DNA of 38,718 nt from an uncultured Oscillospiraceae bacterium (GTDB lineage: Bacteria; Bacillota; Clostridia; Oscillospirales; Acutalibacteraceae), in NCBI GenBank assembly GCA_900540295.1, contig UQFM01000009.1, positions 1 through 38,718 of the forward strand, read 5' to 3'. Made by a program: the position numbers and the translations under genes. Of this stretch, positions 13,128 through 20,891 are shown one piece after another; position 1 is the stretch's first letter, and every line of letters begins with the position of its first letter. The notes beneath the pieces were generated by a model, which was given only the letters and a program-made list of their open reading frames with translations, ran no database searches and was not told the origin of the DNA.

Positions 13128-14774
13128 ATGTGCAGAAAAACGGTTGCGTTTTTTTTGATTTTGATTCTGCTTTCTCTCTCCTTTACGGGTTGTTTCGGAA
13201 AGACCAAAGCGAATGAGCCGTTTTCCATGCCGATTACCGATGAACCGCAAAGTCTTGACCCGCAAATCGCCGATTCCAATGCAGAGCGTTTGGTGGCTTC
13301 CAACTGTTACGAGGGGTTGGTACGCGTTGCGGCGGACGGCTCGATTCAAAACGGCGTGGCGACGAATTATACCGTCTCCGCGGATGGATTGGTGTATACG
13401 TTTACCTTACGCCGAGACGCACAGTGGGCGCTGTTTACAGCGCAGAAGAGTGTGCTGGGCGAAAAATACGGCGAAAAAGAATTTAAAGAAAAGTTCGACA
13501 AAACCGTCCGTGCCGAGGATTTTGTGTTTGCTTTGCGGCGTGCGGTTGACCCGCAGACGGGCTCGCAGGATGCATTTTTATTTTCCGCTGTTGCAAACGC
13601 CAAGGATATTATGGCTGGACGTGCCCCTGTTGCTTCTCTCGGCGTGCGGGCAACGGACGATTTTACGGTGGAGATTACTTTAGAACATACCGATGAAAAT
13701 TTGCTGTATGCGTTGACTGCGCCCGCGGCAATGCCCTGTGACGAAGAGTTTTTTGCACTGACAAACGGGCGTTACGGTTTGGAGGCAGGGTATACGCTCT
13801 GCAACGGACCGCTGCATATTTCCCGCTGGACGGAAAAAACTTCGCTGAAAATGGTGCGCAATGACGATTATCATGGAGATATGGCCGTAAAGCCCGCTTC
13901 CTTAACATTGTATTACAATGACGACGGCAGTAAAATTCCCGAAAAGATGGCGTCAGGCACATACGATGCCGCATTTCTGACCAAGGCACAGTATGAAAAT
14001 CTGTCGGATACTTCTGCTCTGACGGTGCAGAGTCTGGAAAATACAGTGTATTCTTTTTTGTTTCATCCGCAGAACAGCGTGCTTGCCAATGAAAATCTGC
14101 GTAAAGCACTTTGCCTTTCCGCTGATTTGGAAAAAAACGAATTGTCAGGCGAGGGCGTAACCCGTGCAACGGGCTTGGTGCCGCCGTATTGCCGCATCGG
14201 TGCAGGTACATACCGAACGGAATCGGGTGCGGCTATGCTGCCGTATAATGCCGAGCAGGCAAAATTCTGCTTTTCCGAAGCGCTTTTGGAGCTCGGCGCT
14301 TCCTCGGCGGAATTAGAGGTGCTGTGCGAAGAAGCCTATGCGGATTTTGTGCGTGCCGTGGTGCAGGGCTGGCAAAAAACACTCGGGGTGAAGTTTGTCG
14401 CCTCGGTAAAGTCGGTGTCGGCGGATGCTTTACAGGCGGCGGTAACAGACGGGAATTATGAAATTGTATTTTATCCGCTGACCGCAGATTCCGTAATGAC
14501 TTCCGTTTTTTTAGAGATGTTCGGAAACGGCGGAAAATTCGGCGTCGATTCTGCGGAATATGCACAAAAGCTTTCTGCGGTGCGCGGCAGTGCAGGGAAT
14601 TTTACAGCCTTGCGTACCGCGTGCACAGAGGCGGAAAATTATCTTTTGCAGCATGCGTTTTTACTGCCTGTGCTGTGGGAAGGCAATTATTTTGTAACCT
14701 CTAAGGATACAAAGGATATTTATTTCTACTCTTCAAAAGACTATGTTTATTTCATCTATGCAACCAAAAAGTAA
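13128..14774 (+). CDS. Peptide/nickel-type ABC solute-binding lipoprotein (SBP family 5)
   Basis: This 548-aa exported protein starts with a lipoprotein signal: CRKT, a hydrophobic core, and the lipobox FTGC with Cys at residue 22. The mature part has the OppA/DppA family pattern: PITDEPQSLDPQIADSNAER, then YEGLVR, YTFTLRRDAQW and KTVRAEDFVFALRRAVDP, with a two-lobed fold expected. It would capture peptides outside the cell for import. No permease or ATPase genes are adjacent; the next gene overlaps it and encodes a VanZ-family protein, so the transporter is encoded elsewhere or the protein acts as a receptor. The start at 13128 is fixed by the signal peptide. Confidence 0.9.
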   Translation: MCRKTVAFFLILILLSLSFTGCFGKTKANEPFSMPITDEPQSLDPQIADSNAERLVASNCYEGLVRVAADGSIQNGVATNYTVSADGLVYTFTLRRDAQWALFTAQKSVLGEKYGEKEFKEKFDKTVRAEDFVFALRRAVDPQTGSQDAFLFSAVANAKDIMAGRAPVASLGVRATDDFTVEITLEHTDENLLYALTAPAAMPCDEEFFALTNGRYGLEAGYTLCNGPLHISRWTEKTSLKMVRNDDYHGDMAVKPASLTLYYNDDGSKIPEKMASGTYDAAFLTKAQYENLSDTSALTVQSLENTVYSFLFHPQNSVLANENLRKALCLSADLEKNELSGEGVTRATGLVPPYCRIGAGTYRTESGAAMLPYNAEQAKFCFSEALLELGASSAELEVLCEEAYADFVRAVVQGWQKTLGVKFVASVKSVSADALQAAVTDGNYEIVFYPLTADSVMTSVFLEMFGNGGKFGVDSAEYAQKLSAVRGSAGNFTALRTACTEAENYLLQHAFLLPVLWEGNYFVTSKDTKDIYFYSSKDYVYFIYATKK

Positions 14775-15225
14775 ACGCAAAGTGATTCTCGCGGCGTCTT
14801 GGGGGGCAGTGGCTGTCTGTATGGCGGTTATCTTTTTTCTGTCACACGATACGGCTGCCGTTTCCGCTGAAAAAAGCAACGGTTTTATTGCACTGCTCTT
14901 GAAAAAATTCGGTATTGCCGTTTCTTCCCATGTCATTCGAAAGACCGCGCATGCGTTGGAATACTGCGGGCTGGCTTTGCTTTTATACAACGCCTGTTTT
15001 CAGACGTTCCGCGCGCCGCAGCCGCTGTTATGTATGCTGACGGCGGTGCTGTATGCCGCAAGCGACGAGATACATCAGTATTTCATTTCGGGGCGCGCCT
15101 GTCAGATGCGGGATGTTTTTATAGATTTTGTCGGTGCGGCGGTCGGTACGGCGGTCTGCACGGCAATATGGTATATTTTTCGACGGATTCAAAAAAAGAG
15201 AGGTATAAACAATGGCAGTATTTAA
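14743..15225 (+). CDS. VanZ-family membrane protein
   Basis: This protein of up to 160 aa has about four membrane helices and the VanZ signature SDEIHQYFISGRACQMRDVF followed by IDFVGAAVG. VanZ from the vancomycin resistance element gives low-level teicoplanin resistance; the many chromosomal relatives have no settled role. The frame starts inside the end of the binding-protein gene (32-base overlap). The ATG at 14758 (MQPKSKRK) is an equally good start. Neither has a convincing ribosome site, so translation is probably coupled to the upstream gene. No van resistance genes are present, so resistance should not be assumed. Confidence 0.88.
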   Translation: MFISSMQPKSKRKVILAASWGAVAVCMAVIFFLSHDTAAVSAEKSNGFIALLLKKFGIAVSSHVIRKTAHALEYCGLALLLYNACFQTFRAPQPLLCMLTAVLYAASDEIHQYFISGRACQMRDVFIDFVGAAVGTAVCTAIWYIFRRIQKKRGINNGSI

Positions 15226-16465
15226 AGCATTTCGGGCAGTTCGTCCCGCGGATTCGTTTGCCGAAAAGGTTGCGGCGCTTCCCTACGACGTAATGAATTC
15301 CGACGAAGCGCGCAGAATGGCGTTCGGCAATCCGTATTCCTTTTTGCATGTGGATAAGGCGGAAATTGATTTGCCGAAAAGTGTCGATATTTATGACGAT
15401 AAGGTTTATCTGAAAGCGAAAGAAAACCTCGGTAAGCTGATTTCGGCGGACGTTCTGCTGGCAGATGAAAAACCGTGTCTGTATATCTATCAGCAGGTCT
15501 TCAAGGGACGTACCCAGACGGGGCTTGTCGGCTGTGCCTCTGTGGATGATTATTTGCAGTCCGTCATAAAAAAGCATGAGTTTACCCGTGCCGACAAAGA
15601 GGCAGACCGTATTCGTCACGTGGATACGCTGGATGCCAACACAGGTCCGATTTTCTTAACCTATCGCGGGAGTGCGGCGGTGACCGAAATTTTAGAGCAG
15701 TGGAAGACCGCGCACACTGCGGTATATGATTTTACATCGGGCGATGTGCGCCAAACGGTTTGGGTCATTGACGATGATGCGGTGATTGCAAAACTGACCG
15801 CATTATTCGGAGAGATCCCCGCACTGTATATTGCCGACGGGCACCACCGTGCCGCCTCTGCGGTCAAGGTGGCGCAGAAACGGCGCGCCGAGCACCCCGA
15901 TTATGACGGCAGTGAGGAGTTTAACTTTTTCCTGTCTGTACTGTTCCCCGCGGAAGAGCTTGCCATTATGGATTACAACCGTTTGATTTTGGATTTGAAC
16001 GGTTACAGTGCGGCACAGTTTTTAGAGCGCATTGCGGTAGATTTTACGGTGGAAAAAGCGAACTGTGTTCCCTATCACCCGACGCAGAATCATACCTTCG
16101 GGCTGTATTTGGATAAAACATGGTACCGCATGGCAGTAAAACCGAATTCTGTGGACGAAAGCGACCCCGTGAAACGTTTGGATGTTTCTGTTTTGCAGGA
16201 AAAGCTGATTGCGCCCGTGCTCGGGATTGAAGACCCGCGTACCGACGAGCGTATTGACTTTGTCGGCGGGATTCGCGGGCTTGCGGAACTGGAACGCCGT
16301 GTGGACAGCGGCGAGGCAAAGGCGGCGTTTGCCATGTTCCCGACTTCGACAGACGAGCTGATGTCCATTGCGGATGCAGGGCAGGTAATGCCGCCGAAGT
16401 CCACTTGGTTTGAGCCGAAGCTGTTGAGCGGTCTGTTCATACATTTCCTGTCTGATTTGAAATAA
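15212..16465 (+). CDS. DUF1015 family protein
   Basis: This 417-aa soluble protein matches the DUF1015 family over its full length. The N-terminal AVFKAFRAVRPADSFAEKVA and ALPYDVMNSDEAR, the central YIADGHHRAASAV motif and the C-terminal MFPTSTDELMSIADAGQVMPPKSTWFEPK (read in parts) are recognisable. The function is not established; in other Clostridia the gene often sits beside serA and serC, but those genes are absent here. It overlaps the VanZ gene by 14 bases and has its own GAGGT ribosome site, so 13128-16465 probably forms one operon. Confidence 0.88.
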   Translation: MAVFKAFRAVRPADSFAEKVAALPYDVMNSDEARRMAFGNPYSFLHVDKAEIDLPKSVDIYDDKVYLKAKENLGKLISADVLLADEKPCLYIYQQVFKGRTQTGLVGCASVDDYLQSVIKKHEFTRADKEADRIRHVDTLDANTGPIFLTYRGSAAVTEILEQWKTAHTAVYDFTSGDVRQTVWVIDDDAVIAKLTALFGEIPALYIADGHHRAASAVKVAQKRRAEHPDYDGSEEFNFFLSVLFPAEELAIMDYNRLILDLNGYSAAQFLERIAVDFTVEKANCVPYHPTQNHTFGLYLDKTWYRMAVKPNSVDESDPVKRLDVSVLQEKLIAPVLGIEDPRTDERIDFVGGIRGLAELERRVDSGEAKAAFAMFPTSTDELMSIADAGQVMPPKSTWFEPKLLSGLFIHFLSDLK

Positions 16466-16570
16466 AACAGAATACAGAAACTCTTGCGGTTTACTGCGTG
16501 CGCAAAATTTACGCTGTTTTTAACGGCGGCGTAAAAATTGCAAAAAAAGTTTGTGATTTATACACACTTT

Positions 16571-16601
16571 TTCACATAAGACGGAAAATATCTATTATAA
16601 T
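16571..16601 (+). promoter_or_regulatory. Putative promoter of the XRE regulator gene
   Basis: TATAAT (16596-16601) is perfect. TTCACA (16571-16576) lies 19 bases upstream, a longer gap than ideal. The ATG follows 34 bases later. Confidence 0.4.
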
Positions 16602-16635
16602 GAAGATAGGATAGATAAAAAGGGTGAGTAAAGCT

Positions 16636-17040
16636 ATGATGAAAAATCCCGAACTTGCGAAACAAATGCGCACGCTTCGCACCATTAACCATTTTACCCA
16701 GCAGCAGGTTGCCGATATTTTGAATATCGACAGAACGACATATACTTCTTATGAAATCTCCAAGAATACGCCCGACATTATGCTGTTGGATGCCTTTGCA
16801 AAGATTTTCTCCGTAAGTATCGACTTCATTCTGAATATTGATACCAAAAATCCCGAGGCGCTTTGTGATGAGGCGGATGAATACGAGACGTCGCGCAGTG
16901 AGTCACTGGTTTCACAGCTGAGCCGTACGGAGCGCGAGCTTTTGGCGGAGTATCGCGTATTAAGCGAAGAAGATCAGGAAAAAATACGTAAAACGGTTTC
17001 GCAGTACAATCCGATGAAACAGGCAAAGTCCAAGAAATAA
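16636..17040 (+). CDS. XRE-family helix-turn-helix transcriptional regulator
   Basis: This 134-aa protein has an N-terminal Cro/CI-type DNA-binding domain (about residues 8-65): LAKQMRTLRTINHFTQQQVA, DILNIDRTTYTSYEISKN and FSVSIDFILNID. The C-terminal half is charged and helical and may serve in dimerisation. I start at ATG 16636, as the AAGGGTGAG ribosome site is 8 bases upstream; a GTG at 16624 falls within that site. It is a single-gene unit with its own promoter and a strong terminator. It lies upstream of feoA, but there is no evidence that it controls iron uptake. Confidence 0.85.
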   Translation: MMKNPELAKQMRTLRTINHFTQQQVADILNIDRTTYTSYEISKNTPDIMLLDAFAKIFSVSIDFILNIDTKNPEALCDEADEYETSRSESLVSQLSRTERELLAEYRVLSEEDQEKIRKTVSQYNPMKQAKSKK

Positions 17041-17054
17041 TCTGTTGTTTTGAG

Positions 17055-17092
17055 AAAATCCCGCAATGCAAAGCATTGCGGGATTTTATTTT
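17055..17092 (+). terminator. Strong intrinsic terminator after the XRE gene
   Basis: AAAATCCCGCAATGC (17055-17069) and GCATTGCGGGATTTT (17073-17087) form a perfect 15-bp stem with a 3-base loop, followed by ATTTTT. Confidence 0.92.
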
Positions 17093-17112
17093 TCGGAAAG
17101 CACGGCGGAGAA

Positions 17113-17141
17113 TTGACATCTTTTATTTTGTGCAGTAAAAT
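17113..17141 (+). promoter_or_regulatory. Sigma-A promoter of the feo operon
   Basis: TTGACA (17113-17118) and TAAAAT (17136-17141) are 17 bases apart, directly upstream of feoA. Confidence 0.82.
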
Positions 17142-17143
17142 AA
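17123..17143. promoter_or_regulatory. Palindromic operator candidate over the feo -10 box
   Basis: TTATTTT (17123-17129) and AAAATAA (17137-17143) are perfect inverted arms around a 7-base centre and cover the -10 box. An iron-dependent repressor would be expected to bind such a place. It does not match a Fur or DtxR consensus that I can recognise, so the binding protein is unknown. Confidence 0.4.
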
Positions 17144-17178
17144 TACGGTTAAAAGTAACTCTGCAAAAGGGGATTCCA

Positions 17179-17412
17179 ATGACAATTCCGTTAACCAAAC
17201 TGAAAATCGGACAAAAAAGCCGCGTAGTCTCTTTAAACTGCTCTGGAGCCGTACGGCGGCATATAATTGATATGGGCATTACACCGGGTGCGGTCATTAT
17301 CATGCGCAAATCCGCACCGATGGGCGACCCGATTGAAATCAATGTGCGCGGTTATGAATTGAGTCTGCGCAAATCCGAAGCGCAGGAAATTACCGTGGAA
17401 ACGGAGGACTGA
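17179..17412 (+). CDS. feoA: Ferrous iron transport protein A
   Basis: This 77-aa cytosolic protein has the SH3-like FeoA fold. Family features are IPLTKLKIGQKSRV, HIIDMGITPGAVIIM and the closing PIEINVRGYELSLRKSEA. FeoA supports Fe(II) uptake by FeoB, probably through contact with the FeoB G domain. The ATG at 17179 has AAGGGG upstream. It is the first gene of the iron operon and ends 4 bases before feoB, so the two are co-translated. Confidence 0.94.
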   Translation: MTIPLTKLKIGQKSRVVSLNCSGAVRRHIIDMGITPGAVIIMRKSAPMGDPIEINVRGYELSLRKSEAQEITVETED

Positions 17413-17415
17413 CAA

Positions 17416-19467
17416 GTGGGCTACCGATATGCTTTGGCGGGCAATCCCAACTGCGGAAAGACCACGCTGTTTAATGCCGTAACAGGCTCCAATCAATATG
17501 TCGGCAACTGGCCGGGGGTTACGGTGGAGAAAAAAGAGGGTAAAATCACCCACGACAATATGGATGCGTCCATTGTGGATTTGCCGGGGATTTACTCGCT
17601 GTCTCCCTATTCTATGGAAGAGATTGTAACCCGCAATTATATATTGGATGAAAAACCCGACTTAATCGTCAATATTGTAGATGCAACCAATTTGGAGCGC
17701 AATTTGTATTTGAGCATGCAGCTTGCGGAATTGGGTATCCCGATGGTTTTGGCGCTCAACATGATTGATATGGTCGAAAAAAACGGGGACAGTATAGATA
17801 CAGATATGCTGTCCGCTATGTTAGGTCTTAAAATCGTGCCGATTTCCGCCGCAAAGGGTGTGGGAATTCACAAGCTTTTGCATGCGGCAAATCATGAGGC
17901 AACGCACGGCGCGGACGATAAAGGCAGGCATATGGATAAGCACTGCAATATGTGCGCCCCGCCCGATATTTACACAGGGCTTGTGCGCAAGGCGATTCTG
18001 CGCATCGAGGAACTGATTCGGGACACCTGCCGTCAAAAGGAGTTGCCGCTTCGGTGGTCTGCCGTGAAGCTGATTGAAGGCGACGAGCCGACGATGCAGA
18101 CACTCGAACTGAGCGATACAACGCTTGCCTGTATCGAGTCTATTGTTTCCGAATTGGAAACACAAAATATTGACCGTGAAATGGTTATTGCCGACCAAAA
18201 ATACAAATACATCTGTTCCGTAACGGAAAAATGTGTCAAGCGCGCGCACGAGGCGGGTCATTTGACGCTTTCCGATAAAATTGACCGCGTGGTAACCAAC
18301 AAATATCTTGCAATTCCGCTGTTTTTTGCGCTGATGCTGTTGATTTTTTACATCACCTTCGGCGCACTCGGTGCGAATCTGACCGATTGGGTGGATGCGC
18401 TGATTAACGATACCTTTGCTTCCCGGGCGCGGGAAATGCTCATAAACGTCGGTGCGTCCGACTGGGCAGTGGGGCTTGTATGCGACGGCGTTATCGGCGG
18501 TGTCGGCGCGGTGCTTTCGTTCTTCCCGCAGATTCTTTTGCTGTTCTTTTTCCTCTCCGTGCTGGAGGACAGCGGTTATATGTCCCGCGCGGCATTTATT
18601 ATGGACAGGGCGCTTCACTCCATCGGGCTTTCGGGGAAATCGTTTGTGCCGATGATGATGGGCTTCGGCTGTTCCGTACCCGCCATTATGGCAACCCGCA
18701 CCTTGGAAAATGAAAAAGACCGCCGTATCACCATGATGCTCATTCCTTTTATGTCGTGCAGTGCGAAAATGCCCGTGTATTCTATGTTTATTCTCGCATT
18801 TTTCCCTGCGCGCCGCGGACTCGTGGTCGGCAGTCTGTATCTTTTGGGACTGCTTGTGGCAGTGGCTTCTGCATTCGTTTTGCAAAAAACGGTTTTAAAG
18901 GGCGGTCATGCGCCGTTTGTCATGGAACTGCCGCCGTACCGTCTGCCTACCGCAAAAACGCTGGGTCTGCATTTGTACGACAAAATCAAGGATTTCATGA
19001 CCAAAGCGGGTACGGTGCTGTTGGGAGCAAGCGTTGTGATTTGGTTCTGCCAGTATTTCAACTTCTCTTTACAGCATGTGGAAAATTCCGAAGAAAGCAT
19101 TCTCGGTGTGGTCGGTTCGGTGATTGCGCCGATTTTCGCGCCCTTGGGCTTCGGCGATTGGAAATCCTCGGTTTCGATGCTTACAGGACTGATTGCGCGC
19201 GAATCCATTGTCAGCACCATGGGCATTTTACACGGCGCGGGCGAAGCGGGCGCAGTTTCTGAAATTATTTCCGCGGTTTACACGCCTGCAGCGGCATATT
19301 CGTTTATGGTGTTCAGCCTGTTGTTTATTCCGTGTATGGCGGCGGTTGCCACTTTGCGGCGCGAAATGAATTCCAAGAAATGGACTGCGATTGCGCTCGG
19401 TTTTCAGGCAGTCACCGCTTGGGTCATCACTTTCATAGTATATAATATATGTAAAGTGATTTTGTAA
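17416..19467 (+). CDS. feoB: Ferrous iron transport protein B
   Basis: This 683-aa protein is the membrane permease of the Fe(II) uptake system. The N-terminal G domain has G1 GNPNCGKTT (residues 9-17), G3 DLPG (about 55-58), G4 NMID and G5 SAAKG. The C-terminal membrane part carries two Gate repeats and the motifs GFGCSVPAIMATRTLEN and SCSAKMPVYSMFILAF, with the Cys residues common in FeoB pores. It starts with GTG, with GGAGG 9 bases upstream inside the end of feoA. Length is within the usual range (about 650-780 aa). It is iron-regulated in other bacteria, and a palindrome sits on the operon promoter here. Confidence 0.97.
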   Translation: MGYRYALAGNPNCGKTTLFNAVTGSNQYVGNWPGVTVEKKEGKITHDNMDASIVDLPGIYSLSPYSMEEIVTRNYILDEKPDLIVNIVDATNLERNLYLSMQLAELGIPMVLALNMIDMVEKNGDSIDTDMLSAMLGLKIVPISAAKGVGIHKLLHAANHEATHGADDKGRHMDKHCNMCAPPDIYTGLVRKAILRIEELIRDTCRQKELPLRWSAVKLIEGDEPTMQTLELSDTTLACIESIVSELETQNIDREMVIADQKYKYICSVTEKCVKRAHEAGHLTLSDKIDRVVTNKYLAIPLFFALMLLIFYITFGALGANLTDWVDALINDTFASRAREMLINVGASDWAVGLVCDGVIGGVGAVLSFFPQILLLFFFLSVLEDSGYMSRAAFIMDRALHSIGLSGKSFVPMMMGFGCSVPAIMATRTLENEKDRRITMMLIPFMSCSAKMPVYSMFILAFFPARRGLVVGSLYLLGLLVAVASAFVLQKTVLKGGHAPFVMELPPYRLPTAKTLGLHLYDKIKDFMTKAGTVLLGASVVIWFCQYFNFSLQHVENSEESILGVVGSVIAPIFAPLGFGDWKSSVSMLTGLIARESIVSTMGILHGAGEAGAVSEIISAVYTPAAAYSFMVFSLLFIPCMAAVATLRREMNSKKWTAIALGFQAVTAWVITFIVYNICKVIL

Positions 19468-19479
19468 GGGGTGACCGAT

Positions 19480-19674
19480 ATGTCTTTGGCGGACATCATC
19501 ATTTTGGCGGCGGCAGTGACGGCGGTAATTGTATTTGTGGTTTTGCGGGTGAAAAAATTCCGCAGAAGCAAAGAAAACGGCGATACCTGCGGCGGCTGTC
19601 ACGGCTGTGCAGGATGCAGTTTTCAAACAGACTGCGCTGTCTGCGAGAAAAAAGAAAAGGAAGATAAAAAATGA
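19480..19674 (+). CDS. FeoB-associated Cys-rich membrane protein
   Basis: This 64-aa protein has one N-terminal membrane helix (about residues 3-24, LADIIILAAAVTAVIVFVVL) and a short cytoplasmic Cys-rich tail with CGGCHGCAGC, then TDCAVC. Such proteins follow feoB in many Firmicutes and are thought to help handle Fe(II) or ensure FeoB function, in the position where Proteobacteria have FeoC. I choose the ATG at 19480, with GGGGTG 5 bases upstream. Its stop overlaps the start of the next gene (ATGA), so the flavoprotein that follows is co-translated. Confidence 0.88.
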   Translation: MSLADIIILAAAVTAVIVFVVLRVKKFRRSKENGDTCGGCHGCAGCSFQTDCAVCEKKEKEDKK

Positions 19675-20891
19675 CACGGGTGGCGATTGTCGGCGGCGGT
19701 GCGTCGGGCTTTGCCGCGGCAATCACGGTTGCGCGTGCAGGGGTAAACTTTCAGGTTACAATTTATGAGCGGTTGCAAAAGCCGCTGAAGAAAATTTTGG
19801 CGACAGGAAACGGGCGGTGCAATCTCAGCAACGCACATTTGCACCCGAACGATTATTTCGGGGATGTCGCATTTGCCGAATATGCGCTGACACGGTTTTC
19901 GCCGCAAAGCAATATAGACTTTTTTGCGTCTGTGGGATTGCTTACGAAAACCGAGGAAATGGGACGCGTCTATCCGCTGTCGGGGCAGGCGGCCTCCGTG
20001 CGGGAAGCCTTGCTTGCGGAAGCGGAGCGTCTGGGTGTCCGTATCATAACCGATTGTGAAATTGCCGAAATTCAGCCGAAGCGGGATGGATTTTTACTGA
20101 ACGGGCGGTACGCCTGCGACAGGCTGATTCTGTGTGCGGGCGGTTCTGCCGCACCGAAGCACGGCACGGACGGCAGTGCGTTTCGGCTGTTGGAGAAACT
20201 CTCCATTCCCGTCAAAACACCCGTACCTGCTTTAACAGCGTTGACGTGTGCGAACTTTCCGAAATCCTTGAAAGGCGTGCGGCAAACGTGCTTTGTGCGG
20301 CTGCTTTGTGCAAATCAGGAAGTCTATTCGATACAGGGTGAGGTGCAGTTCACCGACTACGGGCTGTCGGGAATTCCGATTATGCAGCTTTCTCGGCTTG
20401 TGTCGGCAAAGCCGAACTCGAAATTTACGGTACAGTTGGACTGCTTGCCGCAGTTTTCGGAGGCGGAACTGGCGGAATTTCTTGGAAAAGAAGCTCGGCG
20501 TTTCGGTGAAAAAACCGCAGGGACACTGATGCTCGGTATTTTGCCGCAGGCTTTGGGCAATGCGATATTGCTTGCCTGCCGCGTGCCAAAGGATATGCCG
20601 TGCAAGATGCTGTCGGCAAAGGATTGGCGTTCGCTTGCACAAAGAATAAAATCCTTTGGCTTTCAAATTTCGGGCGTACGCGGCTTTGAGTTTGCGCAGG
20701 TGACGGCGGGCGGTGCGGACTGCACTGCTTTTGTGCCGAATACCATGCAGTCAAAGCAATATCCGAATGTATATGTGTGCGGCGAAACGCTGGATGTTGA
20801 CGGCGGCTGCGGCGGCTATAATCTGCAATGGGCGTGGAGCTCGGGGCGCGCCGCGGGCGAGGCTATTATAAAGGAGCAATCTGCTTGTTAA
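19671..20891 (+). CDS. HI0933/BaiN-family NAD(P)/FAD-dependent oxidoreductase
   Basis: This 406-aa flavoprotein begins with the dinucleotide-binding motif VAIVGGGASGFAAAI. The family hallmarks KILATGNGRCNLSN, the GRVYPLSGQAASV block, LCAGG and the C-terminal CGETLDVDGGCGGYNLQWA are all visible. The HI0933 family includes a protein (BaiN) implicated in bile-acid dehydroxylation, but most members have no confirmed substrate, so no reaction can be assigned. It overlaps the Cys-rich gene by 4 bases and is followed by a second FAD protein with a 7-base overlap, which suggests paired redox roles. Confidence 0.9.
   Translation: MTRVAIVGGGASGFAAAITVARAGVNFQVTIYERLQKPLKKILATGNGRCNLSNAHLHPNDYFGDVAFAEYALTRFSPQSNIDFFASVGLLTKTEEMGRVYPLSGQAASVREALLAEAERLGVRIITDCEIAEIQPKRDGFLLNGRYACDRLILCAGGSAAPKHGTDGSAFRLLEKLSIPVKTPVPALTALTCANFPKSLKGVRQTCFVRLLCANQEVYSIQGEVQFTDYGLSGIPIMQLSRLVSAKPNSKFTVQLDCLPQFSEAELAEFLGKEARRFGEKTAGTLMLGILPQALGNAILLACRVPKDMPCKMLSAKDWRSLAQRIKSFGFQISGVRGFEFAQVTAGGADCTAFVPNTMQSKQYPNVYVCGETLDVDGGCGGYNLQWAWSSGRAAGEAIIKEQSAC

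Noticed and set aside
14743..15225. Vancomycin or teicoplanin resistance locus
   Set aside because: Only a VanZ-family protein is present; such proteins are common in Clostridia outside resistance clusters.
16505..16540. TTTACGC/GCGTAAA hairpin after the DUF1015 gene
   Set aside because: Long loop, followed by A-rich rather than T-rich sequence; too weak to call a terminator.
17821..18885. Long open frame of 354 codons on the minus strand opposite feoB
   Set aside because: It is antisense to clear FeoB motifs, is rich in His, Arg and Gln, has no recognisable domain, and arises from codon bias in feoB.
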